A DNA stretch of 64,000 nucleotides from Paraburkholderia sp. BL21I4N1 (lineage in GTDB: Bacteria > Pseudomonadota > Gammaproteobacteria > Burkholderiales > Burkholderiaceae): NCBI RefSeq assembly GCF_002973525.1, contig NZ_PVEN01000005.1, positions 248,001 through 312,000 on the forward strand. The letters are read 5' to 3'. The notes beneath the pieces are model-generated. The model searched no databases. It was not told the DNA's origin and worked only from the letters and a program-made list of their open reading frames with translations. Shown here in pieces: positions 41,518 through 50,657 of this stretch. Both the position numbers and the translations under genes were made by a program. How positions within the stretch are numbered: position 1 is the stretch's first letter; every line of letters begins with the position of its first letter.

Positions 41518-44394
41518 TCAGTGGACCGACGGCGCGCCGGCCGGGCCGGCGTCCGGTGTAATCGGGCGAATCGAGCCGGGCACGATGCTCGCGCCGAACT
41601 CGCGGATCAACGACTGCACGAACGGATCGGCGCCGATCTCGCGCTCCGCTTCCTGCTGGCGCTGCGCGCGCGTCGCGGCGTCGTGCGCGGCAGCCGTGCG
41701 GCGAGCCGCACCGACTTCGACCAGCACCTCGACATTGCGGCCGAGCTTATCGGCGAGCGCGCTTTTCAGTTTGGCGACCTGCGACGCTTCCGCGTACTGC
41801 GGCACCGGCACGTTCAGTTTGAGCGTATTGCCTTCGAGCGCCATCAGTTCGCTGTTGAACGCGAGCTGATAGGAAATGCCCTTGAGCGGTAGGTCGACGG
41901 CCAGCGCCGGCCAGTCGCCGTTGAAACCCAATGGATCGAGCGGCACGGCGGGCGGCAGCGGGCGCTTGTCGATCACCGGCGCAGGCGACGGCGCGGGCGC
42001 GGCACTCATGCGCACGTCGTCCGGACCGCTGTCGAAGACCGGCATGTAGCTGTCGTCCGGCGGGCCGTAGTAGCCGTCGTCCGAGGCCGACAACGGCATG
42101 TAGTCGTCGGGCGGCATGTCGTCCCACGGCGGAACCGCTGAACCGTTCTGCTCGGCGCCGTTGCGTTGGGCGCCATCGCGTTGAGCGGGCGACGCTGAGC
42201 GCGGTGCGGTTGCGGCGGCCGGCGCGGCGTCCTGCTGCGGCGTGCGGCGCGGTGCGCCCGGCGTCGGCACCGGGACGACGACGCGAGGTGCGGCGGGTTT
42301 CGGCGTGGGCGCGGCGGCGGCCGTCGCGCGGCCACGATCCGACGAAACCTTCAAACCGGCACTGCGCAGGACGTCGAGCGCTGCGCTTGCTCCACCAGCT
42401 CGACGCGGCGGGATGCCGGCGGCGGCCGACGGTTCCTGCGAGGCGGCGGCGGACGCGGCCTCTTCCGCGCGTGCAAATGCAGCGGTTGCGGGCGCGGTGG
42501 GTGACGACGCGGGTTGTTGGTCGTCGAGACTGCGGAAGACGGCGGAGGCTTGTGCCGCGATTGGAGCGCTGAGGTCGCCGGACACCGCTGGGACTTCCGT
42601 CGACGCCGGGGCGTGAGAACCTTCGGACTCAACCGGGGCGCGCAGACCAGAAGCCGCAGAGACTTCTGAAGTAGCCGTGGCGTCGACGTCAGGCGCTGCG
42701 GAGATATCCGAAGCAGCCCTGCCGTTGTTGTCATTGACTGCCGGGACTTCCGACGCGGCCTTGGCGCTCACGTCGGATGTTGCCGAAACATCAACCGGGG
42801 TCGCGGCGTTCGCCTCCGACGCCAGAGGCGCTTCGTTCGCAGAGGACTCAACGGGCGCGTCGTCCCATGGAGCCAGGGGCGTTGTCCCGGTGGCATCAGC
42901 GGACGCCACTTCAGGTATCGACGTCGCCAACGCTGCATCCGCATCGACGGATGAGCGTGCTGAGATCGAACTCCCCTCGCCGGTAACCGGCGCAGGTTTG
43001 GCGACAGTTACCGCTTCGGCGCCGACGGCTCGTGACGCGACCGCATGCTGCGCGGAATCCGCGGAGACGGATTGCGCGGTGTCAGCCGCGGGTTCGGCAT
43101 GCTGAACGACCGGCGCGGCCATCGTTTCGCGCGAACTCACCGCCGGCGACGCCGGCACCGATACCACGGCCGCCGTCGATACCGCCGCAGCCCCGGCCGA
43201 CGAGCCCATCGCCCCGTGCTGCGCGGCTACCGCCGGCGCCCCCGCACGCCTTGCACCACCCGCACCCGCCGCACGGTTCGCTCCCACTGCGCCGCCACCG
43301 CCGCCCGTAGGCGCCGGTTCGAATGCCAGCATGCGCAGCAATGTCATCGTGAAACCGGCGTATTCGTCGGGCGCGAGGCCCAATTCGCTCCGGCCGATCG
43401 TTGCGATCTGATAGAACAATTGCACGTGCTCGGCGCTGAGCGCTTCCGCGAAACGACGCAGATCGGCCGCCTCCGGCCATTCGTCCAGCACCGACGACGG
43501 CGCGAACTGCGCCCATGCAATTCGATGCAGCAAGCTCGCCAGATCCTGCAACGCCGTCGAGAACGACAGACTGCGCAGCGCCATTTCATCAGCAACTGCG
43601 AGTACCGCTGCGCCGTCGCCGTCGGCGAGCGCGTCGAGCAGGCGAATCAGATAACTTTGATCGAGCGCGCCGAGCATGCCGCGCACGGCTTCTTCATTGA
43701 CCTGATTGGCCGAGTACGCGATCGCCTGATCGGTCAGCGACAGCGCGTCGCGCATCGAGCCGTCGGCGGCGCGCGCGAGCAGACGCAGCGCTTGCGCGTC
43801 GAACGGCACCTTTTCTTCGCCGAGAATGTGCTCGAGATGCGACACGATGTGGCCGGCCGGCATCTGCTTCAGATTGAACTGCAGGCAGCGTGACAGCACC
43901 GTGACCGGAATCTTCTGCGGGTCGGTCGTGGCGAGAATGAACTTGACGTGTGCGGGCGGCTCTTCCAGCGTCTTCAACATCGCGTTGAAGGCGTGGTTGG
44001 TGAGCATGTGCACTTCGTCGATCATGTAGACCTTGAAGCGCGCGTCGACCGGCGCATAAACCGCCCGCTCCAGCAGCGCCGCCATTTCGTCGACACCGCG
44101 ATTACTCGCCGCGTCCATTTCCACGTAATCGACAAAACGCCCTTCGTCGATCTCGCGGCATGCGCGGCACACGCCGCAAGGCGTGGAGGTCACGCCGGTT
44201 TCGCAATTCAGCGCCTTGGCGAAGATGCGCGACAGCGTGGTTTTGCCGACACCGCGCGTACCCGTAAACAGATAGGCATGGTGCAGACGGCCGCCGTCGA
44301 GTGCGTGCGTGAGCGCGCGCACCACGTGCTCCTGTCCGACGAGCGAAGCGAAACCCTTCGGCCGCCATTTGCGTGCGAGAACTTGATAGGTCAT
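41518..44394 (-). CDS. dnaX: DNA polymerase III subunit tau (gamma/tau)
   Basis: A 958-residue clamp-loader ATPase. Walker A is GTRGVGKTT near residue 50, the zinc finger is CETGVTSTPCGVCRAC near 65-80, and the sensor motif is LSRCLQF. Domains I-III end about residue 360. A very long Ala/Ser/Val/Thr/Pro-rich linker then runs to about 815, followed by a C-terminal tau domain (about 820-958) that touches the polymerase alpha subunit. It is far larger than E. coli DnaX (643) because of the linker. I see no A-rich slippery site of the E. coli type, so a gamma form is not predicted by that route. It leads the dnaX-ybaB-recR run. Confidence 0.95.
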   Translation of the reverse strand: MTYQVLARKWRPKGFASLVGQEHVVRALTHALDGGRLHHAYLFTGTRGVGKTTLSRIFAKALNCETGVTSTPCGVCRACREIDEGRFVDYVEMDAASNRGVDEMAALLERAVYAPVDARFKVYMIDEVHMLTNHAFNAMLKTLEEPPAHVKFILATTDPQKIPVTVLSRCLQFNLKQMPAGHIVSHLEHILGEEKVPFDAQALRLLARAADGSMRDALSLTDQAIAYSANQVNEEAVRGMLGALDQSYLIRLLDALADGDGAAVLAVADEMALRSLSFSTALQDLASLLHRIAWAQFAPSSVLDEWPEAADLRRFAEALSAEHVQLFYQIATIGRSELGLAPDEYAGFTMTLLRMLAFEPAPTGGGGGAVGANRAAGAGGARRAGAPAVAAQHGAMGSSAGAAAVSTAAVVSVPASPAVSSRETMAAPVVQHAEPAADTAQSVSADSAQHAVASRAVGAEAVTVAKPAPVTGEGSSISARSSVDADAALATSIPEVASADATGTTPLAPWDDAPVESSANEAPLASEANAATPVDVSATSDVSAKAASEVPAVNDNNGRAASDISAAPDVDATATSEVSAASGLRAPVESEGSHAPASTEVPAVSGDLSAPIAAQASAVFRSLDDQQPASSPTAPATAAFARAEEAASAAASQEPSAAAGIPPRRAGGASAALDVLRSAGLKVSSDRGRATAAAAPTPKPAAPRVVVPVPTPGAPRRTPQQDAAPAAATAPRSASPAQRDGAQRNGAEQNGSAVPPWDDMPPDDYMPLSASDDGYYGPPDDSYMPVFDSGPDDVRMSAAPAPSPAPVIDKRPLPPAVPLDPLGFNGDWPALAVDLPLKGISYQLAFNSELMALEGNTLKLNVPVPQYAEASQVAKLKSALADKLGRNVEVLVEVGAARRTAAAHDAATRAQRQQEAEREIGADPFVQSLIREFGASIVPGSIRPITPDAGPAGAPSVH

Positions 44395-45189
44395 CCGGAA
44401 ATTGTATCAGTAACGATGCCGCGCAAAACCGATTCGAGACGGTGTGCGAACGCCTGTGACCGCTTCATTGAAACGGGCTACCGAACCGATAGAAAAAAAT
44501 AGTGGGAGCGAGTGAAAAACGCGAGCGCGGCCTCATGGCACGCATGAGAATTGCGGCATTGCGCACGACTCAGGGTAAAACAGGAGATGGGAGGTGAAGC
44601 GGAGAAAGACGACGACAAAAACAGAAGAAAGGAAGGTGACGAGCCTAACCCTCGGCACTGGTGGAAAACGGCTGTGGCTGCTTCGTTCCCGACCTGACCA
44701 GGTTGACCATCCCTCCATGCGAGGAGGCCCGTCACGAAACATTCTATCACCGCTTGGGCCGTCGCGCGACTGTTAATACGATCAAAGTGACATCGACGCG
44801 CCGAATCGCGACCTTCGCACGTTATAGGCAACGCAAAGACCGCGCTGTGCGCAGCCGCCGCGTGCCGCGCACTTGTGTTTGTTGCGCCCGCCACCAGATA
44901 GGCTGCGTGGCGGTCAGTAAAACGTCGCGGCGATTCATCGGCAGGTATCGGCCCCACTGCTCCTGATGAGTACTATCGCCCCCGGCAACGCATAGCGAAT
45001 TAAGCTAAACTGCCGTACGGATGACCCGCAAGCGCGTGCCTTCCGCGCATGCCAGCCTAAGTCGACGACTTGTCAGGCGTGTGTCGGCGGGGCTCCGATT
45101 GCGGCAAAGCGAACGGAAGTTTCCCTAGATTTTGACGTATCGTGGCGAGCAATTCAGGCGGGCCTCGAACCGATAGAGGTATTCATACA
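44395..45189. other. Intergenic region with SRP RNA gene, otherwise no gene seen
   Basis: This 795-base gap separates dnaX (-) from trxA (+). It contains the 4.5S RNA gene at 44641-44730. GC content falls in parts of 44480-44640 and 44960-45020, but I find no convincing ORF. The trxA promoter should lie in the right half; no clear hexamer pair stands out. Confidence 0.6.
44641..44730 (-). ncRNA. ffs: 4.5S signal recognition particle RNA
   Basis: On the minus strand the conserved SRP apical loop appears as CCTGGTCAGGTCGGGAACG followed by AAGCAGCCACAGCC, which matches the Ffh-binding domain of bacterial 4.5S RNA. The flanks fold back: GGGCCT at the 5' end pairs with AGGCTC at the 3' end, giving about 90 nt. 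A -10-like TAGAAT lies at 44741-44746. The RNA joins Ffh to target membrane proteins. Its place just before dnaX is common in proteobacteria. Ends are estimated to within a few bases. Confidence 0.88.
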
Positions 45190-45516
45190 ATGAGCGAAAA
45201 CATCAAGCATATTAGCGACGCATCGTTCGAACAGGACGTCGTGAAATCCGATAAACCCGTGCTGCTCGATTTCTGGGCTGAATGGTGCGGTCCGTGCAAG
45301 ATGATCGCGCCGATCCTCGACGAAGTCGCGAAGGATTATGCCGATCGCCTGCAAATCGCCAAGATCAACGTCGACGAACATCAATCGACGCCGGTCAAGT
45401 TCGGCGTGCGCGGCATCCCCACGCTGATCCTCTTCAAGAACGGCGCAGTCGCCGCGCAGAAAGTCGGCGCACTGTCGAAGTCGCAACTCACCGCGTTCCT
45501 CGACGGCAACCTGTAA
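45190..45516 (+). CDS. trxA: Thioredoxin
   Basis: A 108-residue thioredoxin with the redox pair C33/C36 in WAEWCGPCKM and the cis-Pro motif GIPTLILF. Its length and opening (MSENIKHISDASF) are those of TrxA. It reduces disulfides in cytoplasmic proteins using thioredoxin reductase. GAGG lies upstream of the ATG at 45190; an earlier frame start at 45142 is unconserved. The trxA-rho order is conserved in proteobacteria. A hairpin and a likely second promoter lie in the 238-nt gap to rho. Confidence 0.97.
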   Translation: MSENIKHISDASFEQDVVKSDKPVLLDFWAEWCGPCKMIAPILDEVAKDYADRLQIAKINVDEHQSTPVKFGVRGIPTLILFKNGAVAAQKVGALSKSQLTAFLDGNL

Positions 45517-45570
45517 AGCAATGCGCATCGGCGTGCGGCGGATCCTTCGAGGTCCGCATGCGCGCTGAAT

Positions 45571-45600
45571 CGAGCATGTTGTCAGTCGGCAACATGCTCG
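45571..45600 (+). promoter_or_regulatory. Perfect hairpin between trxA and rho
   Basis: Arms CGAGCATGTTG (45571-45581) and CAACATGCTCG (45590-45600) with an 8-nt loop. No T tract follows, so it may be an RNA processing or attenuation element in the rho leader or a 3' end stabiliser for trxA mRNA. Rho is autoregulated in its leader in E. coli; the role of this element is inferred. Confidence 0.45.
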
Positions 45601-45642
45601 ACAAGAAAGATGCCATGCCGTCGCACCGACGGAAATTGGCGT

Positions 45643-45657
45643 GTGCTATGCTAGAAT
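45643..45657 (+). promoter_or_regulatory. Candidate extended -10 promoter of rho
   Basis: TGTGCTATGCTAGAAT contains an extended -10 pattern (TGC-TATGCT) about 100 nt before the rho start. I see no good -35. Weak evidence only. Confidence 0.3.
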
Positions 45658-45754
45658 CCGCAAAACGTCGAAAAGACGTGTAAGTCCTTGAGCGGTTCCG
45701 CTCACTCTCCTCCCAGATTTCATTTCGTCGCACCTTCTCCTGCGGGTTCTCCGT

Positions 45755-47023
45755 ATGCATTTATCCGAGCTTAAGACTCTGCACGTGTCCGAATTGATCG
45801 AGATGGCCAATGGCCTCGAGATCGAAAGTGCAAACCGCCTGCGTAAGCAGGAACTGATGTTTGCCATTCTAAAAAAACGCGCCAAAACGGGCGACACGAT
45901 CTTCGGCGACGGCACGCTCGAAGTGCTGCCGGACGGCTTCGGCTTCCTGCGTTCGCCGGAAACCTCGTACCTCGCCAGCACGGACGACATTTACATCAGC
46001 CCGTCGCAAATCCGCCGCTTCAACCTGCATACGGGTGACACGATCGAAGGCGAAGTGCGCACGCCGAAAGACGGCGAACGCTATTTCGCGCTGGTGAAGG
46101 TGGACAAGGTCAACGGCCAGCCGCCGGAAGCCTCGAAACACAAGATCATGTTCGAAAATCTGACGCCGCTGCACCCGAACAAGGTGCTGCTGCTCGAACG
46201 TGAAATGCGTGGCGAGGAAAACGTTACGGGCCGCATCATCGACATGATCGCGCCGATCGGCAAAGGCCAGCGCGGCCTGCTGGTGGCCTCGCCGAAATCC
46301 GGCAAGACCGTGATGCTTCAGCACATCGCGCATGCGATCAAGCAGAACCATCCCGACGTCGTGCTGTTCGTGCTGCTGATCGACGAACGTCCTGAAGAAG
46401 TGACCGAAATGCAGCGTTCGGTGGCCGGCGAAGTGATCGCCTCCACGTTCGACGAACCCGCCGCGCGTCACGTGCAAGTCGCCGAAATGGTGATCGAAAA
46501 AGCCAAGCGCCTCGTCGAAATGAAGAACGACGTGGTGATTCTGCTCGACTCGATCACGCGTCTCGCGCGCGCCTACAACACGGTTGTGCCGGCCTCCGGC
46601 AAGGTGCTGACGGGTGGTGTCGACGCCAACGCGCTGCAACGTCCGAAGCGCTTCTTCGGCGCCGCGCGCAATATCGAGGAAGGCGGCTCCCTGACCATCA
46701 TCGGTACCGCGCTGATCGAAACCGGCAGCCGCATGGACGACGTGATCTACGAAGAGTTCAAGGGCACCGGCAACATGGAAGTGCACCTGGAGCGCCGTCT
46801 CGCTGAAAAGCGCGTCTACCCGTCGATCAACCTGAACAAGTCCGGCACGCGCCGCGAAGAACTGCTGATCAAGCCCGAAGTGCTGCAAAAGATCTGGGTG
46901 CTGCGCAAGTTCATCCACGACATGGACGAAGTCGAGTCGATGGAATTCCTGCTCGACAAGATCCGCCAGACAAAGAGCAACTCCGAATTCTTCGACATGA
47001 TGCGTCGCGGTGGCGGTAGCTAA
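45755..47023 (+). CDS. rho: Transcription termination factor Rho
   Basis: A 422-residue hexameric RNA helicase. An N-terminal Rho-N helical domain (MHLSELKTLHVSELIEMAN) and an RNA-binding cold-shock-like domain (EVLPDGFGFLRSPE) precede the ATPase. Walker A is ASPKSGKT near residue 180 and Walker B is VVILLDSITRLARAYN. The Q-loop and secondary RNA sites (GGVDANALQRPKRFFGAARN) are intact. The length matches the family. A strong terminator follows at 47084-47115. Confidence 0.98.
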   Translation: MHLSELKTLHVSELIEMANGLEIESANRLRKQELMFAILKKRAKTGDTIFGDGTLEVLPDGFGFLRSPETSYLASTDDIYISPSQIRRFNLHTGDTIEGEVRTPKDGERYFALVKVDKVNGQPPEASKHKIMFENLTPLHPNKVLLLEREMRGEENVTGRIIDMIAPIGKGQRGLLVASPKSGKTVMLQHIAHAIKQNHPDVVLFVLLIDERPEEVTEMQRSVAGEVIASTFDEPAARHVQVAEMVIEKAKRLVEMKNDVVILLDSITRLARAYNTVVPASGKVLTGGVDANALQRPKRFFGAARNIEEGGSLTIIGTALIETGSRMDDVIYEEFKGTGNMEVHLERRLAEKRVYPSINLNKSGTRREELLIKPEVLQKIWVLRKFIHDMDEVESMEFLLDKIRQTKSNSEFFDMMRRGGGS

Positions 47024-47083
47024 GCAAGGCTTCACGCCGACCTGACTGCACCGGCTTCGCAACAAGCCGTCACACGTAAAAGA

Positions 47084-47115
47084 AAGCCGCTCGCCGCAAA
47101 CGAGCGGCTTTTTTT
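47084..47115 (+). terminator. Terminator of rho
   Basis: Stem AAGCCGCTCG / CGAGCGGCTT with a 7-nt loop, then seven T. It lies about 60 nt past the rho stop. Confidence 0.92.
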
Positions 47116-47184
47116 CGTCCGTGCGGCGGGGTTTTCGACCGTGGGATTCTGGTCGCCCAATATTGGCCGAGAGTATCAACCTGT

Positions 47185-47211
47185 ACGTGAACGTTCACGT
47201 TGAAGTACAAT
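47185..47211 (+). promoter_or_regulatory. Candidate MerR operator and promoter
   Basis: A perfect 16-bp palindrome ACGTGAACGTTCACGT (47185-47200) is followed 5 nt later by a -10-like TACAAT (47206-47211), about 35 nt before the regulator's ATG. Placement of a dyad between -35 and -10 is typical for MerR-type control. The regulator probably binds here and controls itself and the exporter. Confidence 0.5.
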
Positions 47212-47245
47212 GCGATGGTTGCCTGCGATAGCTGCACCACCCTTT

Positions 47246-47968
47246 ATGCCAACGGACTCCCCCGCTCTGCTCACGGTGCGCGACGCCGCCGAACGTCTCG
47301 GCGTCACGCCTCGTACCTTGAAGTACTACGAGGAGCGCGGCCTCGTCTCGCCCACGCGCAGCGAGGGTCGCTACCGGCTTTACGACGAGGAAGATCTCAA
47401 GCGCTTCGGGCGCATTCTGCGGTTGCGCTCACTCGGTTTTTCGCTGCATAGCGTCACCGAAATGCTCAAACGGCCGCTGGAACCCGTCGACGGCGGCCTG
47501 CGCTATTCGACCGAATCGCTGCAGCAGATTCACGACGCCATCGCGCAACAGGTCGAAGCGCTCGACGCCCGTATCGACTCGATGCGCCGGGAACTCAAGG
47601 AAGCGCAAAAACTGCGCGCCGAACTGAGCCCCGACATCGACTATCTGAGGCGGCGTCTGGCGGGTGAAAACGCGGAGGCGTTGCTGGCGCAACGGCGCAA
47701 CGCGCGAGCGAAATCGCCGGGGGCGGCGCCGGTTGAACGCGCGGATCAAGCGGATCGCTCGACACCGCGCAAGCCGCGTGCCGCCGAGCCAAGCGCAACC
47801 CGCGCAAGCAAGTCAAAACCCGCCGAACCCACTCGAAGCAAAACCGCACAACGCGAGCCGGGACCAGCGAAAGACAAGGCCAAGGTCACCTCACCCGAGC
47901 CGCAACCGCGCGCCTCCGCCCGCCGCCGGTCCACGCCCGGCAAATCCCCCGTCGGCGATCTCAAATGA
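47246..47968 (+). CDS. MerR family transcriptional regulator with long basic tail
   Basis: A 240-residue regulator. The N-terminal winged helix reads LLTVRDAAERLGVTPRTLKYYEERGLVSP, followed by RYRLYDEEDLKRFGRILRLRSLGFSL, both diagnostic of MerR. A coiled-coil dimerisation helix (about 95-140) follows. The last 80 residues are a Lys/Arg/Pro/Ala-rich tail unlike the usual short sensor domain, without the metal-binding cysteines of heavy-metal MerR proteins. ATG at 47246 fits the family start. The gene overlaps the MFS gene by four bases, which suggests that it controls the exporter. Confidence 0.88.
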   Translation: MPTDSPALLTVRDAAERLGVTPRTLKYYEERGLVSPTRSEGRYRLYDEEDLKRFGRILRLRSLGFSLHSVTEMLKRPLEPVDGGLRYSTESLQQIHDAIAQQVEALDARIDSMRRELKEAQKLRAELSPDIDYLRRRLAGENAEALLAQRRNARAKSPGAAPVERADQADRSTPRKPRAAEPSATRASKSKPAEPTRSKTAQREPGPAKDKAKVTSPEPQPRASARRRSTPGKSPVGDLK

Positions 47969-49521
47969 CTGCGGTATCCCCTCGCGCACCGCTATTCAGC
48001 GTCGACAACCTGCGCGGCGATTTTTTCCCTTGGGTGCTGGCCGTCGTCACCGGCCTCGACTATTTCGACAACTCGATCTTTTCGTTTTTTACGAGCTATA
48101 TCGCGGGCGGCATCAACGCATCGCCGGACGAACTCGTGTGGGCCTCGAGCGCGTATGCGGTCGCCGCCGTGCTTGGCATCCTGCAGCAGCAATGGTGGGT
48201 CGAGCGCTTTGGCTACCGGCGTTATGTCGCCGGCTGCATGCTGCTCTATGCGGCGGGTGCAGTGGCCGCGGCGCTGTGCGAATCGTCGATCGAACTCGCG
48301 TTCGCGCGCGGCTTTCAAGGCTACTTCATCGGCCCGATGATGGGCACCTGCCGCATTCTGATCCAGATGAGCTTCACGCCGCAGCAGCGGCCCGCCGCCA
48401 CCCGCGCGTTTCTCCTGCTGATCGTATTGAGCAGCGCGCTCGCGCCGCTGATCGGCGGTCAACTGGTTGCGCATTTCGACTGGCGCGCGCTGTTTCTATG
48501 TACGGTGCCGGTCGGCGTTCTGTTTGCCGTGCTGGCGTTTCTCGCGCTGCCCGACGCCGGCAACCGCCTGCCCGAAGAGCGCGGCTCGGCGCATTTTTGG
48601 CCTTATCTGATCTTCGCGTTCGCGCAAGGCGCGTTGCAAATTGTCATGCAGCAGGTGCGCTTCCAGTTGTTCAGCACGTCGCCGGGCCTGATTCTGCTGA
48701 CCGTCGTCGGCATCACTGCGCTCGGCTGGTTCGCGTATCAGCAATGGCACCACCCGTCGCCGCTCATGCGTCTGCATGCGCTGCGCGAAAAGGTCTTTCA
48801 GGTCGGGCTGGTGCTGTACATGTTCTATTACTACATCTCGACCGTGTTCAGCTATCTGATCTCGCGCTTTCTCGAGAGCGGCCTCGCTTATCCGGTCGAC
48901 AACACTGGGCGCCTCGTCGGTGTCACGTCGCTGATTTCGGCGAGCGCGCTGTTCGTCTATCTGCGCTATGCGAAGCTGCTGCCGCACAAGAAGTGGATCA
49001 TCGTGCCGGGCTTTGCGGTCGCCGCGTTCGCCGCGGCCTGGATGACACGCATGTCGCCCGGCGTCGGTGAGGCCGCGCTGATCGTGCCGTTGCTGTTGCG
49101 CGGCCTGCTGTTGCTGTTCATCGTGCTGCCGGTCGCCAATCTGACCTTCAGGATCTTCGCGATCGAGGAATTCACGCACGGCTACCGGCTGAAAAACATC
49201 GTGCGGCAACTGACCATCTCGTTCGCGACGGCGTCGGTCATCATCGTCGAACAGCATCGCCAGGCGCTGCATCAAACTCGCCTCGCGGAGTTCGTGAATC
49301 CGTACAATCCGTTATTCCAGAACTCGCTTGCCGCCTTGACGCAAAGCTTCGCCGCCGGCGGCCGCTCGCCGTCCGAGGCGCATTCGCTGGCGATCGTGGA
49401 AATCAGCCGGACGGTCGCGACCCAGGCCAGCTTTCTGGCCTCGCTGGACGGCTTCACCTTCCTGATCGGCATTGCGATATGCGGCGGCATCTTTGCCGCG
49501 TGGCAAAAACAGATCGACTAA
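47965..49521 (+). CDS. MFS efflux transporter, 14-span DHA2-like
   Basis: A 518-residue integral membrane protein with about 14 hydrophobic spans, the topology of DHA2 drug:proton antiporters such as EmrB. The N-terminal half carries the MFS motif A region (WWVERFGYRRYV) and a motif C-like stretch (SALAPLIGGQL). The last 100 residues contain a His/Gln-rich loop (VEQHRQALHQTRLAEF), also seen in EmrB-like proteins. The start overlaps the MerR stop (ATGA). No membrane-fusion gene is adjacent. It probably exports a toxic compound sensed by the regulator; the substrate is unknown. Confidence 0.85.
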   Translation: MTAVSPRAPLFSVDNLRGDFFPWVLAVVTGLDYFDNSIFSFFTSYIAGGINASPDELVWASSAYAVAAVLGILQQQWWVERFGYRRYVAGCMLLYAAGAVAAALCESSIELAFARGFQGYFIGPMMGTCRILIQMSFTPQQRPAATRAFLLLIVLSSALAPLIGGQLVAHFDWRALFLCTVPVGVLFAVLAFLALPDAGNRLPEERGSAHFWPYLIFAFAQGALQIVMQQVRFQLFSTSPGLILLTVVGITALGWFAYQQWHHPSPLMRLHALREKVFQVGLVLYMFYYYISTVFSYLISRFLESGLAYPVDNTGRLVGVTSLISASALFVYLRYAKLLPHKKWIIVPGFAVAAFAAAWMTRMSPGVGEAALIVPLLLRGLLLLFIVLPVANLTFRIFAIEEFTHGYRLKNIVRQLTISFATASVIIVEQHRQALHQTRLAEFVNPYNPLFQNSLAALTQSFAAGGRSPSEAHSLAIVEISRTVATQASFLASLDGFTFLIGIAICGGIFAAWQKQID

Positions 49522-49536
49522 AGGTTGCCTCAGGTC

Positions 49537-50370
49537 ATGCTCACGAAACTCACCCAATGGCTGGGCACACGCCGCCGCGACCGCGCGCTGCGCGACTACG
49601 CGATCGACGACGCGTTATGGCAAGCCACGCTCGACGGCCTGCCGTTCCTCGCCCATCTCGAGGCACCGGACCTTGCACGGCTGCGCGAACTGACCAGTCT
49701 GTTCATCGCGCAAAAGGAGTTCTCCACCGCGCACGCGCTCGAACTCACCGACGCGATGACCGTGGCGATTGCCGCCCAGGCTTGCCTGCCGGTGCTGAAT
49801 CTGAGCCTCGACCTGTATCGCGGCTGGGTCGGCGTGATCGTCTATCCGGGCGAGTTCGTGATCCGCAAGACGGTCGAGGACGAAGACGGCGTGGTCCACG
49901 AAGTCGAGCAGGACGCGAGCGGCGAGGCGTGGGAAGGTGGCCCGGTGGTGTTGTCGTGGGAAGACGCGCAAATGACGGACGGCGTGGACGCCTACAACGT
50001 GGTGATTCACGAATTCGCCCACAAGATCGACATGCTGAACGGCGAGGCCGACGGTCATCCGCCGCTGATGCGTCGCTGGCACGCGCCGCTCGATTCGCAC
50101 GCGTGGGCCGACGTGTTCGATCACGCCTACGACCAGTTCTGCGCGAAAGTCGATGCGGTGCCGGAGCGGCGCTGGGCGCGCTTCGAGCGCGAGTCGCTGA
50201 TCGATCCGTATGCCGCGGACCATCCATCGGAATTTTTTGCCGTGTGCAGCGAGGCGCTGTTCGTGCAGCCGCAGGCATTCGAGGCGGCCTACCCGGAGCT
50301 GTACCGATTGCTGGCGCGCTTTTACCGGCAGGATCCCGCGCGTGTCGGACTGACTTTTACCGCGACCTGA
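49537..50370 (+). CDS. mtfA: MtfA-like M90 zinc metallopeptidase
   Basis: A 277-residue protein of peptidase family M90. The zinc motif HEFAHKID places ligands at H158 and H162, with a third acid downstream (FFAVCSEALFVQPQAF). In E. coli MtfA binds the glucose repressor Mlc and is an aminopeptidase; whether an Mlc counterpart exists here is unknown. The ATG at 49537 follows CAGG closely. It starts 16 nt after the exporter stop, so it may be read from the same transcript, but a functional link is not obvious. Confidence 0.88.
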   Translation: MLTKLTQWLGTRRRDRALRDYAIDDALWQATLDGLPFLAHLEAPDLARLRELTSLFIAQKEFSTAHALELTDAMTVAIAAQACLPVLNLSLDLYRGWVGVIVYPGEFVIRKTVEDEDGVVHEVEQDASGEAWEGGPVVLSWEDAQMTDGVDAYNVVIHEFAHKIDMLNGEADGHPPLMRRWHAPLDSHAWADVFDHAYDQFCAKVDAVPERRWARFERESLIDPYAADHPSEFFAVCSEALFVQPQAFEAAYPELYRLLARFYRQDPARVGLTFTAT

Positions 50371-50657
50371 CCGGCGTAACGCTGCCATCAGGTCCAAAGC
50401 ACGCAATTTAGAAGGCCCGCAGTGGCCGCCAGGCAAGCGTTACGGCTAGTTAGGCGCCTTCAGGGCGCAAACCGTTCGGATGACGGCCGGAACCACGCCC
50501 GGGGCTCGCAAAAAGCTGGCACAAAAGTCGTCAAGCGCCTGATTTTCTGGCATAATCGCCGTTTTTCGACCATAGGCAAGTGGCTCGCGCCTAGATGCGG
50601 TTCGCCTTCAAAGGCGGTCGCACGCGGGTTGGCTACCGCCAGATTAAAGGAAAGACC

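Noticed and set aside
41518..44394. Programmed frameshift in dnaX as in E. coli
   Set aside because: No A-rich slippery heptamer with a following hairpin was found near the domain III boundary.
44478..44957. Protein-coding ORFs across the SRP RNA gene
   Set aside because: The conserved sequence here is the 4.5S RNA; the frames lack ribosome-binding sites and family features.
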